Positions 47,074 to 59,500 of a DNA stretch of 64,000 nucleotides are shown here, piece after piece; the first letter of the stretch is position 1, and every line of letters starts with the position of its first letter. Made by a program: the position numbers and the translations under genes. This stretch comes from Kryptolebias marmoratus (lineage: Eukaryota > Chordata > Actinopteri > Cyprinodontiformes > Rivulidae), in NCBI RefSeq assembly GCF_001649575.2, contig NC_051451.1, positions 22,808,930 through 22,872,929 of the forward strand, read 5' to 3'. Under the pieces are notes generated by a model. It saw nothing but the letters and a program-made list of their open reading frames with translations, was not told the DNA's origin and did not search any database.

Positions 47074-48700
47074 GATGTACTACTGGGATGACTCATTTAT
47101 CCAGTTTTATTTTTACCACATATTCCCATTTCATGAATAAAAAAGTTGTAAAAAAGGGAAGCACAATAGCACTCAGAGCCGGTGAGATTAAATTCTTTCT
47201 CTCTCCCTTTTTCTTTTTCTTTTTGGGTGATCACTGTTTGTGTGGGTTTCCTCCCACGTCCCTCACAATCAAATTCAAGCAGGCTGATGACTCTTAGCTG
47301 CTCAGAAGTGAATGACGAGGCTCTTCATCTTTTCCTTTTTTCCCTGTTTTAATCCAATTAATGCTCAGATTGACTGTAGCTGGTGTGACTGAATATTGGA
47401 GCAGAGGACATTTATGAGGTAGAAGCAAGCAGAAGGATGATATACAGATTTTCAATTGTAAAAAACATAAGAACATAAAGTGAGCAAATATTTTAGACTT
47501 TGATGTAATAAAAAAATCCTTTAGCCTTGCCTTGGTTTGTGATTGTACTGTTCCTGCTTGTTTAGTTGGAAGTTGCAACTTTTAAAGAATCAGTCTCAAG
47601 GGGTCCTATTTTATTGGAAAATGTATATTATTGTATGTCCTCCAAGGTGTCCTCTAAAGTTAATATTGCACAATATAAACACTTTTAAAGTTTTTGTCCT
47701 TGAGGTGAATGCACTGAAAACTACTCCAATGAGGCAATTCTTTTAAAATTAAAATGGCTAAATGAGATTTCTCCCCCAAACATAATTTTTGACTCATTTG
47801 GATATAATTGCACTCATCTCTACTCCCAGTTTTCTGTTTCCGTGTTGAGATCGAATTATAGGCTAAAGTAAAAAACATCGATGACAAATATGAAAGTGAC
47901 AGTAAGCTACTCTCTGGATATGAGAGTTGAGAACTTGTTTCAAATTGGATGATGCAACAAAAGACATGGAACTCTGAATTTATGCATGAATATTTTATGA
48001 TTCAAAGTGGGTCTCCCAATTCATTGTTAGTACAAATAAGTGGGTTAGAAATAACTCTGGCATCACAGATTTTGAATCCTAATCTGCTGAATCCACTTCA
48101 GCGGAAACAGTTCATACTCTCTTTGCAATGATCTGTTTATATATCTGTTCTTTATTTTCAAATTTCCAGCTTAAGAATGGAAAAATTAATCAAACAGTTT
48201 GAAAACAAAGGAAGGACAGAAATCCCATGTTTAAGACAAAAAAATAATAATCATAATGCAGTTGCCTTTTTTATCAGTACAGTTTCTGAAGACTGAGACA
48301 CAGTGCCATGTGGAAAATGACAAAAGGGTTTATTGGCAAAAGAAAATGTGTGTGAAGCATTATGATGCAGTGTCACCCGCCAAAGTCCTGAGCTCTGCAG
48401 CAGCTTAGCCTCGCTGCCTCACATAGTGAGGCCCTTTTATTCACTTTGGATCTCAGTCAAGTCACTCAGTAGTCACACTGCATTATGCTCACTCCCATTG
48501 TTCAGTACACTTGGAGGCCATTTTAGTTCCAATTCAGTGAAGGAGAGAGCTCAGATCAACAGCGCAGAATCTGTTTGGTTTTAGACATGCATTACATGTC
48601 ATTAGTTACAGTAGATGTTTGAAACAACCCATGTCTTGACTCCTTCTGGAATTCTCATTCACTGCACCTTTTAGGCTCATGTTTGTGTGTTTTAATTTAT
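47074..48700. other. Intron 2, no exon seen
   Basis: AT-rich. A more complex block at 48300-48600 has no recognised feature. Confidence 0.5.
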
Positions 48701-48727
48701 TAATTTTCCAATGCAATTGGAAAATTA
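48701..48727. repeat. Perfect 12-bp inverted repeat (hairpin)
   Basis: taattttccaat (48701-48712) and attggaaaatta (48716-48727) are exact reverse complements around a 3-base loop (gca). No associated element was identified. Confidence 0.9.
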
Positions 48728-50698
48728 CAAGAAAAAAGTAATTAAATAAATAAATACTTGAAGAACAGTCCAATGGACCCTAAAGGACCAGTGTGAAAAC
48801 ATCCTGGTAAAAAGGAATGATGCCTAGTGCACGATGACTACATGGTTCGCTCAAGTCAGTTACTCTGCTTTAAGTCAGCTCCACAGGGGTTTGGGAAACA
48901 TACAGAAAACTGCTAAAATGAGGTCAAGCTTCACACCCAAAATTACTTCAGGATATACAAGACTGTTATTCTAAGGCAAAAAAAAGGTCTGGGAATGTGT
49001 GAGCAGTTATTCTCTGGTTTTCTTAGTTTGGCAAGATTGTTTGACTGACTGTTTTTTTTATTTCTGGCAATTGATTTTTTTTTAATGTTTTTTTTTAGAG
49101 GTGTTAAGATCATCATAGCTTTTTTTTTATTTTTTACTATAATGATGTCTCATCTCTGCCAATAAAATATCTCTCTAAAAGCAAAATCATTGTCAGTCCA
49201 CTTATACAAACAGGTTTTTCCTGTGTGATTTTTCATAAAATTCTGCACTTTTTCCCCTTTCAAAATATGCTTTCACTTAATTTGGCCCAAATATTCCCAT
49301 ATCAAATTCATCAACAACCAAGAGTTGTTTAAGAAAAAAGGAACTTGTCACATTTAAACTTTCCTTTATTGCAGATCTGACTGAATTTTTAGAGTGAAGA
49401 TAAAAAGGGTCTCTTCAAACAAATTTTTCATGAAAGCCATATTTGTGCATGTGCAGCTGTAAAGTAGCTCAAGGCACCAATCCTCCAAAGTTTTTAAAGG
49501 TTGTTGTTTTTTCTATTTATTTCTTGTTTTCAAGCAGAAAACTTAATTTTTCTTTAAAGATATCAGTAATATTGGAAAGTTGTTCTTGAATGTTTTCAGA
49601 CCTTTCAAAACTTTTTATTACATTTAAAATGCAGGAAACGGATATTTAAGGTCCTTTTCTATCATCACTGAATGTTTCCTGCTTTCTGAGCTTCAATTAT
49701 CTGAATTGTGAAAAGTGCTCTGTAGTCTCTTTTTTATATAATTTCATAGGCATAGTTCTGACAAGGTAGTTTAGGACTGAGACTTAAGAAAAACTTCCCA
49801 TGTGTTTAAATTTTTTGCGGAGCTAAAACAGTTTGCGCATTAAAAAATGTAACATCATATCTCCTCACAAGATGTTATGTATATATTATTTCACGTGAGC
49901 TTGTTATTATATTACTTTTAGTGAACGCAGATTCTTCCAAATATCTTATACTTAGTTACATCCATCACTGCACAAGAAAGCAAATATTACTAAAATGACC
50001 CAAACAGATTCATGCCTGTATTTATTGAAAAGCGCACAGGACTAGATTTCTTTTTTTTTATCATTCTTGCAGTGTCATAGAGGTGAGAAGCTTCCTATTC
50101 TTTTATTTATAGCCTACAATAAACACAATTGTAATAAACATTGTAAGTAACAGTTGCTGGCTATAATAATGTCATATTACAGGAGGATTTGTAATCAGAA
50201 TAATGGGTTATGCAATGTATCCAATCCGGTGATGTGAAGCCACAACACCTCTCGTCCCCAAAACTGCAGCTCTTAACCTGTAAAATTCTGCATAAGCAAT
50301 GAGGAAATGTGCATGTCTGATTTATAAGCACGACTATCCTGCCTGTATGCATCATTCCAGTAATGAATTCTGTACAGTGCTAGATTTGTGAGCCTGTATA
50401 TCCAAACTGCACAAGCTCCCACAACTACTCATAAATTATGGCTGAAATGCCACAGATTTGCCTGTTTGGCTTTCAAGCTGTTGTTTGGTGTCGAATACAG
50501 AAACCAAAGTAACACAATTCAACCACAACTGAGTTCTGGAGTGAGTTTGTTGAAGCTGAGGTTATTTCAATTAACTGCAGGGCATTATGAATATGGGAAA
50601 AGTAAAATCAGCTCTAAAACTCAGAGAATAGGAGTTGCTTTAACTGGCAGCATCTCGACTGTTTGGTGTTTTGTACTTCTAACTCTCGTTGATCAGCT
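48728..50698. other. Intron 2, AT-rich, no exon seen
   Basis: Long T-rich tracts at 49025-49135 and elsewhere. No gene, RNA or named repeat. A 161-codon plus-strand frame at 50388-50873 extends into the repeat at 50699 and has no domain. Confidence 0.5.
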
Positions 50699-50802
50699 AA
50701 AGGTACTCATTGCAAACTATGAAATTAAACATAGAAATGGATACCTTAAACTATATAAAATGGTGCAATTTAAAAGTGATTATTTGAGTAGTTTTCCAAA
50801 TA
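50699..50802 (+). repeat. Dispersed repeat pair, copy 2
   Basis: Matches 25798-25910 in the same orientation, with shared words as listed there; similarity stops within a few bases on both sides. It lies inside the 161-codon open frame, which argues that the frame is not a gene. Confidence 0.6.
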
Positions 50803-53078
50803 TACTTATATATAATTCCACAGTCAATGTAAACAAAACATTTTTATCTACATACTTTACTCAACAAATCTGAGCATTCATAATACATCAAAATTGTCAT
50901 ACTTCTTGATACAAAACAGCTCTATCATAGTTGCCATTGTTTACCTATTTTCAGTCACTGGCCTTTTTCATTGAAAAATCAGACAAAGTTGGCAGCCATT
51001 TACAAATTTTGCTTACAATTTTTAGTTTAAAGACACACAAAAGTGCAGACATTGTTTCTTACTTTACGATTTTTTTTTCCTATTTCTTGACACTGAAATA
51101 AGTACCTTCACCATGTAAAAACTGACAGTCACAAAAATAAGGAATGTCTGGTCTGCACTTGAATGATGACAGACATTAAATATCTTCAGCTGCAATTCTA
51201 AGTCACTTTCAGAACCATGTCCTGTCATAAAAGAATTGAAATGAGTAGGATTCAAGTACAAAACAGAATTTGCTAAGGACTGTTTGGATTTTTCACAGCT
51301 GCAGCAACCTATTTTACATTGTTATGTAGTGCACTGCTGTTGTATCAATCGTATACAGTAATGTGTGAACAACTAAAGCAGAAGCAGTTGTTTGTCAAAG
51401 GCTCATTACAGAATGCAACTGCACTGGTTTTAACCACAGCAATACGTCCTGGAATATTTCCATATGTGTCTGCAGGTCTTCCTTCCCAGCCTTTAGAAAT
51501 TATAACTCAAAGAAATAGCCACTTTTGTATTTTTTCTTTTACTTTAAAAGATTTCTTTATGAATGTAAAAAATAACAAATAATGCATTCCTGTACATGAA
51601 GCCAACTGGCTCATCTTGTTGGTATGCAAATTAAACTTAATTACCATCATATCCATAATTCAGCACAATGATTTCCCATTTCTAGCTATAACAACAAAAT
51701 CTATTCCAGCAGTTTCACTCAAGAGAAGAAAAGAATACTATGAACTTGAGTTTATGACATTCAGTGATGTTAAATGAAGGTTTGGTATCTTTGCTTCACA
51801 GCAGAAAGAAGCAGTTCAGCTCACTGGAGTAAAATGAAGAAAGAAAAAAACTAAAATTGGACAATAGCAATTGTGATTCTTATATGACAAATTCATTTAC
51901 AATGCTAAATTGTTCCAAGTGAGCCACAGCACTATTCATTGTTTGAAGAAAACATGACCAAGATTCATGTGAGTCTGTTGCAGTTATGCCCCACAGCTCT
52001 GATAGGAGGACGAGACTTTGAAGCTCCCTGTGTGGATAAACACTGTCAAATATCTTTTGCCAGTATTTTTTTCCAAAAGAAGTCAATTTTGTGTGAAGTG
52101 GCTTAATTCATTTTTTTTGTATCAAGTTCTTGTTGTGTGCAGCCAGAGTTTGTAATGTGAATTATGTTAAGGGTTCAGCCTCTGAGCTGCACAATGTCCA
52201 CAATTCAGCGCAGTTAGTTTTGGTCTGTCACAGGTCGCCTTTTTCAGCCCACAGAGGAGACACATTTGCATAAACATCCACCCACAAAACCTGGCAAATG
52301 AGTCTGTCACTCAAAAAACACTGTCTGTGTGGTAAAAGGGGAGACAAAAACCTTTTTTTTTCTCTCAAGGGGTATGTAGCTGCTTTCTCTGGCAGTTTCT
52401 CTGCAAGGTATGGCAAGTGTCCTTATGCAGTTGTAATGGATGCTGCATTTTAACTCACATGGTACACCATGATCTGGGGCAGCATGCATAACTAGCTCAC
52501 ATAACTAAAGCAGTCTTAAAAAAAGACTATATTTCTCATTATTAATAACAAACTGATTCCACAGCAGCCACATGCATGAGCAAATTTTTAAATATAATGT
52601 TGCATCTATTAAGGCTGAACTGCTGACGCTAATTATTTGAAACAGTTAGTTACAAATTTTGTTTTACGGTCAAGGGCAAGGGCTTAATTCTTCTGGTTCA
52701 AAATTATAATTCCCCCCCTTAGTAATTCAGAGAACATGCAAATTCATAAGTATTTGTCAAGATGAGCAAAATCCAGAAAATGAGCAGAACAAATAGTTTC
52801 ACAGTGTCATGTAGAATTTTTCGGTTGGGTGTCCTATTTTTTTCATATAAACAAACAGCTCGTTTATTGTTTGCCTAAAGACAACTTGTAGCTCTCATTA
52901 GAGAAAACTCCAAAACCTAAAGATTACTTCAGAATTAGTGAGAATAAAAAATAACATTTGTTTGTAAATGAGACCATAAACATTAAATAATATCCTGTTT
53001 ATCAAACAAACATATTGATAATTGTAATATGTCGGATTTTAGGAAGTATTCTCTTTTCCAAAGGGAGACACATTTTTT
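50803..53078. other. Intron 2, no exon seen
   Basis: Mostly AT-rich intronic sequence. Short open frames on both strands (for example 51064-51261, 51880-52086, 52228-52489) are unsupported. Confidence 0.5.
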
Positions 53079-53553
53079 CTGCCCACTGCCAACGTTGAAA
53101 CGGTAATAATGTTTTTGACTATTTCTGTGAGTGTTTGTTTGTCTGTACCATTTTCAAAATATCTCATGAATCATTCACCAGGTTTTAATGACACTTTCAG
53201 ACAGTAATCACAGGGTTGACATCTGCAATTGATTACCTCTTGGAATTATTTTGATTCAACATGGCAACCACAGCAAAGTGATCTTAGCAAATGCAAAATG
53301 GTTGTAACTCAGTCCAATTTACAGATACTGAGCTTAAACTTAGTGTGTTAGTAGCTGAATCTGATGTTCTTAGTGCTAATAGATAATTCGAAATATCAGA
53401 ATATTGCATTAGCCTGCATATAATGTTATTTTTAGTATTTGACCAAATTGGTTATAATTCTATCCCCTCTGCTTAACAGGATTTTAGTTTAAAACTGTGG
53501 CATAAAAGGCAATGGGTGATATGCATTCCTTCAAGAAATGCTAGGCCTTCAAT
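53079..53553 (+). mobile_element. Hairpin-ended dispersed repeat, copy H (single unit, near full length)
   Basis: Begins ctgcccactgcc, has 'ggtaataatgtttttgac', 'gtttgtttgtctgtacc', 'aaatatctcatgaatcat', 'acatctgcaattgattacc', 'atggcaaccacagcaaag' and 'ggttgtaactcag', and ends with gcattccttcaagaaatgc then taggcctt. It is one of the best full-length single-unit copies in the window. Confidence 0.75.
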
Positions 53554-53776
53554 ATTTTTATGTATTAAACATGTCTGACTTGGAAATGAATCATCATGTC
53601 TCAGTGACTACCTGTAAAAAAAAAAAGCTTAAATAAAAAAATAAACATAATTTTAAAATGAAAAACAAACATCCGAGGATGCACAACTTACAACTGTGAT
53701 TTCAAGAAGAAATTATTTTTTTGTGCAAAAATGATTGATTTTTACAATCTGTTCAACTTTTATAATAATGTGAGGG

Positions 53777-53822
53777 TCATTCATTCATTCATTCATTCAT
53801 TCATTCATTCATTCATTCATTC
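53777..53822. repeat. (TCAT)n microsatellite
   Basis: About 11 perfect copies of the tetranucleotide. Confidence 0.96.
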
Positions 53823-55049
53823 ACTGGTCTTATTGTGTTAAACACAACACTGTTGCTTTGCTTTTTTAAAACCTGTAGGTGACATTGAGGCTTTGATTGA
53901 ATTGCTGTGCCACTCTTACGCTCTGCTTACATTACTTATAATGAACAAAATGTAAATTCAACATTTCCTACAAATCGTCCTCCAAATGGCTGCACAGGAG
54001 CACAGTCCTTGACAGATGCAAGGTGGAATATTTCAGTAACGGTCATCACAAACCAAGACAGCTGATATGAGCTTGCACTGCCTGTGTGTTTCCATGGAGC
54101 GTTGTGGTTATTCAGCTCCTCTCTCTTAATAAGGAGAACTGTTATATAATGTAGAACGAGACACAGAAATTATTCTGTGCAGCAGAATAACAAATTCCCC
54201 CACAGCTCTCTGTCCTGTGTGAGGAGGCAGCAGCAGAGTCTATCATATTCTAATTAAAGTAACAAATCATTTCAGCAAAGTCAATAAAGCAAAATGTATT
54301 TGAAAGACATTTTAGTTTGATTCTAACAAGAATAAAATAAGCAACAATGCATGTGGCTCAGTTGATGATTATTGATTTTCTCAAATGATTATTTATTCCA
54401 TTTAAAAAAGTGATAAAAACTAAAACAGTAAAAACTGGTTTTATGTGATTACAAAAACAACCAAGCACAAAAAGCCAAATTAACTGCTAGTTTTGCAAAG
54501 AATGCAGTGTTATAATTTTCCTTTTAACAAAAGGTTTGTGCTGCAATCCTGAGTACAATACAATATTATAAAATATGTAAGTATGCCTTTTGTTTCCTTG
54601 ACTGCAGAAGGTTCTTGTCTGTGACATTAAGATCCAGGTTATTTTTCTGACTAAAATAACAAGCCTGAGTAGAAGTAATTGAAGGTCTTGGACTGTTCCC
54701 ACTCATATTTGGCATATTGAGATTGCAATCAAAACAGTTGATCAAATTGCACCTGGCAACTTAATTTACAAGTCAAATTTTAGCCAGATTAATGGCTGAG
54801 CTGATATCAAGTGAAAGCAGAATTTCTGGGTACTGCCACATCACAGTCTGGCTGCTTAAAGTAGATTTCAAACTGTGGTTCGCTCCAATGGCACACCAAC
54901 AAACAATGTTGATTCAGAGCATGGTTAGCCTTCCAGCATTGCTGCACATCTTAAACTCATCTGTCACTAATGCTGTTAGGTGCACTGGCAGAGCTCTGAA
55001 CCACAACAAAATATTACTAAGTTGTTAACCCTGAGGCCTTAAAGCAAGA
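53823..55049. other. Intron 2; complex block 54040-54270
   Basis: 54040-54270 is high-complexity and ends in homeodomain-like AT words (tatcatattctaattaaagt), a weak candidate enhancer. The rest is AT-rich. The frame at 54792-55028 has no clear domain. Confidence 0.35.
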
Positions 55050-55190
55050 TATTGTGCCTTACCAAACTGCAAAAATGGTTCAAGAATAGTTGGAGGAAGA
55101 AAATGTTTCTGCGACTTCACATTCAAGTATCCCAGGGATGTGGAAGCTCTACCTGGCAACCTACAAGAATTAAAGGTCTAATAAAATCTA
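55050..55190 (+). pseudogene. Possible decayed transposase fragment
   Basis: Words such as caaaaatggttcaagaatag, 'cttcacattcaagtatccc', 'agggatgtggaagctc' and 'tacctggcaacctacaagaa' resemble the end of a Tc1/mariner-like DDE transposase ORF known from fish. No open frame covers it and key acidic residues cannot be placed. This is a tentative call by recognition only. Confidence 0.3.
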
Positions 55191-55389
55191 ATAACATCAA
55201 AGTATTCAGTCTTACCTGTGATAGTAATTTAAATTATTCAGCAATGTAAAATGAGATGGTAAATAAAAGTAACAAAAGTGATGCATGACCTGATCTGTGT
55301 ACTTTAAAAGACATAGAATCTAAATATTCTACATTTCCTTGCATCATCCTCAAACTATGCAGTTTGTTCTTGGGTAGCATAATATAGCC

Positions 55390-55625
55390 TGGTACATACC
55401 TAGTACTTACCGGGTACATACTGGCTTACCAGTAAGTACCAGATACATACCAGGTAAGTACTGGGTAAGTACCAGGTATGTAATCGATACCTGGTAAGTA
55501 ACAGGAAAGTACCCAGTACATACCCCTTACCAGGTATGTGCCAAGTAAGTACTCCACAAGCACCAGGTATATACCTATTATGTACCAGGTACTTACCTTT
55601 TAAATATTAAGTACTAGGTATGTCC
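55390..55625. repeat. Degenerate palindromic minisatellite (TACCAGGTA / GTAAGTACC)
   Basis: More than twenty diverged units of roughly 10 bp, built from taccaggta, ggtaagtac, gtacatacc and their reverse complements, in mixed orientation. Because the core is near-palindromic the array looks similar on both strands. It contains several splice-donor-like words, for example caggtaagt at 55451 and ggtaagt at 55464 on the plus strand, and acttacc near 55591 on the minus strand. Confidence 0.85.
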
Positions 55626-55983
55626 CAAGCTGTTTTATGCTGTCTTGCGTATTGTATTTTGTTTGTCTGTATTATGTATTGCTACCCTTTAATGTTTTAA
55701 TCTAAAAACAAAACAATCTTAAAGTTTATTTTCTGTGATGAAGGGGCATCCAGAAGCAAAGTGAATATACTCCAAACTTCAAACATGACCAAGCCTTTAC
55801 TACCATGGCGGTGCAACCTAGCACTGAAGCAGGAAAATTAACGTTGGTTATATGCAGTTTATTCTGAAAGATTTCTGCACCTTGTTTATGATCCCCCTTC
55901 TTTGCCAATAGAGCTTCCTAAATCACACACAGTAAAGCTTTCAATACTGTAGAACCCTGACAAATAGAAGTAATGTTCTCCAG
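55626..55983. other. Intron 2, no exon seen
   Basis: Unremarkable mixed sequence. Confidence 0.5.
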
Positions 55984-56320
55984 TCAAGTGGTGTAGTGGT
56001 TTGTACTGTTGTCTCACAGCAAATATAAAAAAAAAATCTCTGATTTAAATCTCAGCCTGGAGCTTTCTATGGAGTTTGAAAGTTCTCCCCTTAAATGCCA
56101 GGGTTTTTACAACATACTCTAATTACTTTTCCCAGCCTAAAATATGCATGTTTGAATATTATTCTAACTTCTCATCCTTTTGAGTGAGTTGTTGAGCTCA
56201 TGGTTGTTTGTCTCATGTGCCTTTGTCCTGGGTGTGTGATGGACTGGCGACCTGTCCAGGGACTCCCTCACTTCACAGCAAAATAGGGTAAAGCTGAAAT
56301 AGAAAAATAAATGAATGAAT
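55984..56320 (+). mobile_element. Retroposon copy, near full length, (AATG)n tail
   Basis: Opens 'aagtggtgtagtggtttgtactg' and 'tctcacagca', has 'tatggagtttgaaagttctcc' and 'catggttgtttgtctcatgtg', then 'tgtgatggactggcgacctg' and 'tccaggga', and ends in an (AATG)n tail. It is the same family as 15930-16258 and the 3' fragment at 23701-23834; diverged but with both ends. Confidence 0.7.
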
Positions 56321-57499
56321 GCTCTGATTACTAAATTCTTTTAAAATAAGTTGTTCAAACTGCATAGAAAATTTTGATTTTTTTAAACTCCTCAATATTT
56401 TTCACATATTTTGAAATATAAACCATAGCACCCACATCAATTTTACAATAGATGCACTGCACATTTTGGGTTTATGGTTTATGAGGTGTCACTTTGATAA
56501 TGTCTCTACAATCAAACTGATCTGAGTTCATTTAGACCCACATTCATTTACAAACAGTGACCAAATGCTACTCATCCAAAAAGAATCCAGAAAGTGGAGC
56601 TCTATGCATCAAACGATCACCTCCTCTTGCACTGAAAGTCAGTTGTTCAGCAAACAATTTTCCTTTCTGAACTTTTGTGTACATTTCCACCTATTTCATC
56701 AGTTTTTCTTACAGTGGAGTTATGCGCAGGTTTAAATTTAGACCAAAGGAAAACACTGTTTATTTCACTATATGTTCCAGAGACTCAGGCCATTTTAAAT
56801 CACTGATACCTATAATGCTTTGCTGCAAAAACACTGATGAAATATGGGTGGAATGAATTAAACTAACAAATAAACGACAAATCCATTGACAGATTTCTGA
56901 GTATCTGTTTAGCCAGTGCTAATGTTAACACTTAACAACTTATTTTAATTATGATCTCACTTTAGGAACCAAATTCAAAAAAAGAAAATGTCCACAAGGA
57001 ATTGTACAGTTTATATTTAAAAAATTACAAGAAATTGTTTAGTAAGCTGGATATTTTTATAGTAAAATTTAGCAGATTTGTAGTAAACATACTGACTTGG
57101 AAAACAAAAATGTTTAATTTTGAGTTATTTATACGCAGTGTGAAAAATAACTTTACCTGAGGCTAGCAGAACAGAATCACCTGATTTCCTGGATGACATG
57201 GCAGTGACTCATTCTAAAAAGCAAATGTAGATCCATTTTTCAAAACAAAACTGAATTTCCAAGATTTTATTTATTTTAAATGATTTTCTATAATAATAAG
57301 TTGTTGTCATTTGATTGCTATTCAGAAACTGCTCAATAACAGATTATTCATCATCAGGCTGTTAAAAAATCACTTGTTTCTTGAAATTCCAACTCAGACT
57401 TTTGTGCAATACTTTGTGTTAAATATGAGTTTCATTAGGTTTGAAGGAAATCTGGAGCCTCTGATGTCTTTGCTGTTTAGTTGGAAAACCAAACTTGTA
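56321..57499. other. Intron 2, AT-rich, no exon seen
   Basis: No gene, RNA or named repeat can be supported. Confidence 0.5.
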
Positions 57500-57908
57500 T
57501 TGCCTGCTGCTGAAAGGCTAAAAAACAAGCAATGCTGTTTTTTATCTCTGTGTTTGTTTGTCTCACAAGCCGGCAAATGAATGAAGTTTTATGAAACTAT
57601 TTAAAACCAATCTTTGGATGTACATCTTTTAGAACCAACCAAATTTAAGATGGCCACTACAGCTTATCAACCTTAACCAAAAATGGCTGTAACTCTGTAA
57701 ATCTTACATATATTGAGCTAAAGTTTTGTTGTGGTCGTAGCTGAGCTTTATTTCCAACACACACTTCAAGCACTAACACAAAATCTTGCAACACAGCTTG
57801 ATATCATGAATAGTTTTTTTTTTTTTTAAGATTTGACCAAAACATATATAACTGTTATCATTTCTCAACACAAGATGATCTTGGTTTAAAACTTTGACAA
57901 AAAATGAC
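57500..57908 (+). mobile_element. Hairpin-ended dispersed repeat, copy I (3' palindrome lost)
   Basis: Starts tgcctgctgctgaaaggct and keeps the internal words 'atttaagatggccactacagc', 'aaaaatggctgtaactctg' and 'tattgagctaaagtttt'. It then fades after 'ttggtttaaaactttgac' without the terminal palindrome. Confidence 0.65.
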
Positions 57909-58044
57909 TATTTAATTCTTGTATTATTCCTGGATATCAATCCTCCCTGCAAAAATGATCTTGAATGATCTTATCTTGAAGTAAAGCAGTGCAGGAAAAG
58001 GAAAGTCTCACAAACAAGGAAATAGTCTTTCTGTACACATACAG

Positions 58045-58237
58045 CAGTGGTGTCTAATCCTGGTCTTTGAGGGCCACTATCCTGCATGTTTATGGTGTTT
58101 TCCTCCTCTTCAGCAGGTCTTCAGGTTCTGCAGAAACCTGTTAATCACTCAGTCATTTAAATCAGGTGCATCAAAGCAGAGAAACACCTAAAATATACCT
58201 GATAGTGGCTCTCCAGAACCAGGATTGAACACCACTG
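58045..58237. mobile_element. hAT-type MITE with 8-bp target-site duplication
   Basis: The left end cagtggtgtctaatcctggt and the reverse complement of the right end cagtggtgttcaatcctggt are 18/20 identical, and the match extends to about 35 bases ('gagggccactatc' / 'gagagccactatc'). The flanks are acatacag (58037-58044) and acatacac (58238-58245), a 7-of-8 duplication, as expected for hAT elements. No coding capacity; 193 bp. Confidence 0.85.
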
Positions 58238-58245
58238 ACATACAC

Positions 58246-59500
58246 CCTGGCTCAAATTTTGTCTGAGTTCAAAGCCACTTACAAATGTCAGAAATACATT
58301 TAGAATGCACCACTTGGTCTGAAAAAGGCTATGTTTAGATGAGTAGCAACAGTGACTCAATCTAAATAATGAATTATTTTGGGAATGGGTTTATTTAGTT
58401 GCATATTACTACGATGTATTCCAATCACATCCACATTTACATGTTACAGAGTATAGCCTGATTAATGAGTCACTCCCACATTACTTCATCCTTTGCTATT
58501 CTTTTTTATGCTTATTCAGACACTTAATTATGTTCTGGTCCCTCAAAGCACATAATATTACTCAGGGCTCTCTTCCCACCCAAAAAGGTATGTTTTTATT
58601 TGTAGGTTTCACTTCAGTCTTAATTTTTAGCTCCTTAATTTCTTCCCTAGACTCCCATGCTCACGTCCCAACAGAGATGTGAGCAGATGAGGACAGAGGA
58701 CAGAAAGAAAAGGCGAGGCTGACATTTATCAGATTGAGACACCCTTGCTTGGCAGCCATCATTTTAAACTAATCAATTAAATATGATGTGTGACTAAGCC
58801 ACATCATCAAGCTGTTGTTTTGTTCCTGCATATAATTGATTTGATTATTTCTGCAAAATAATCAAAAGCATATGTTCATTTTTAATTGAACTTACAGTGT
58901 TGGATCAGCCTGTCCTTTCCCCTTCACTTTGTTGATTTTAAAAGAACATCACGGAGGGGTACATTGATGCATCTTCACTTAGCTTCTACAGGTTCATTTA
59001 AAAAAAATGAAACATCTTTAAAAATGTCTCACCAAAATCAATTCCTGGGTCACAGGTTTGAGGATGAAGGGAGTAAGAAAAGGGAAAGATCAAATTAGAC
59101 AAATGAGTTGGAGCTATTATCTGATCGACCCAGTGTTGGCCAGATCCTGGGATACAAAAGCAGCTCAATATTTGATAAAAGCTCAAAACAAACCACTTGG
59201 TTCTTTAAAAAAAAGGAGTAAAGATTTGCTTGTAATATTTAAACTCGACAACTCTGGAGCCAATAGAATACATTGTGAAGCAATGGTGTTTTAAAGTCTC
59301 CATTAGGTTCAAACAGTAGATTTGAGGCGTATAAAAGCTGACTTAATAAGATCAGCATACTCACAAAAGCCTGATTGTGATTATTGTTTTGTTTTAACCC
59401 AAATATAACTTTTTTTTCTCCCAATGCATAGTTAAAAATAAAATAGTATTTACACAGCTTTGTTTTATTAAGAGTAATGTCTGATTGTGGTTATTGTTAA
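58246..59500. other. Intron 2; complex block 58660-58860
   Basis: 58660-58860 includes tgcttggcagccatcatttt and aaactaatcaattaaatatg, combining an NFI-like half site with homeodomain-like AT words, in a repeat-poor setting. A weak enhancer candidate. No exon is seen. Confidence 0.35.

Noticed and set aside
50388..50873. 161-codon plus-strand open frame in intron 2
   Set aside because: No domain recognised, and part of it (50699-50802) is a dispersed repeat also found at 25798.
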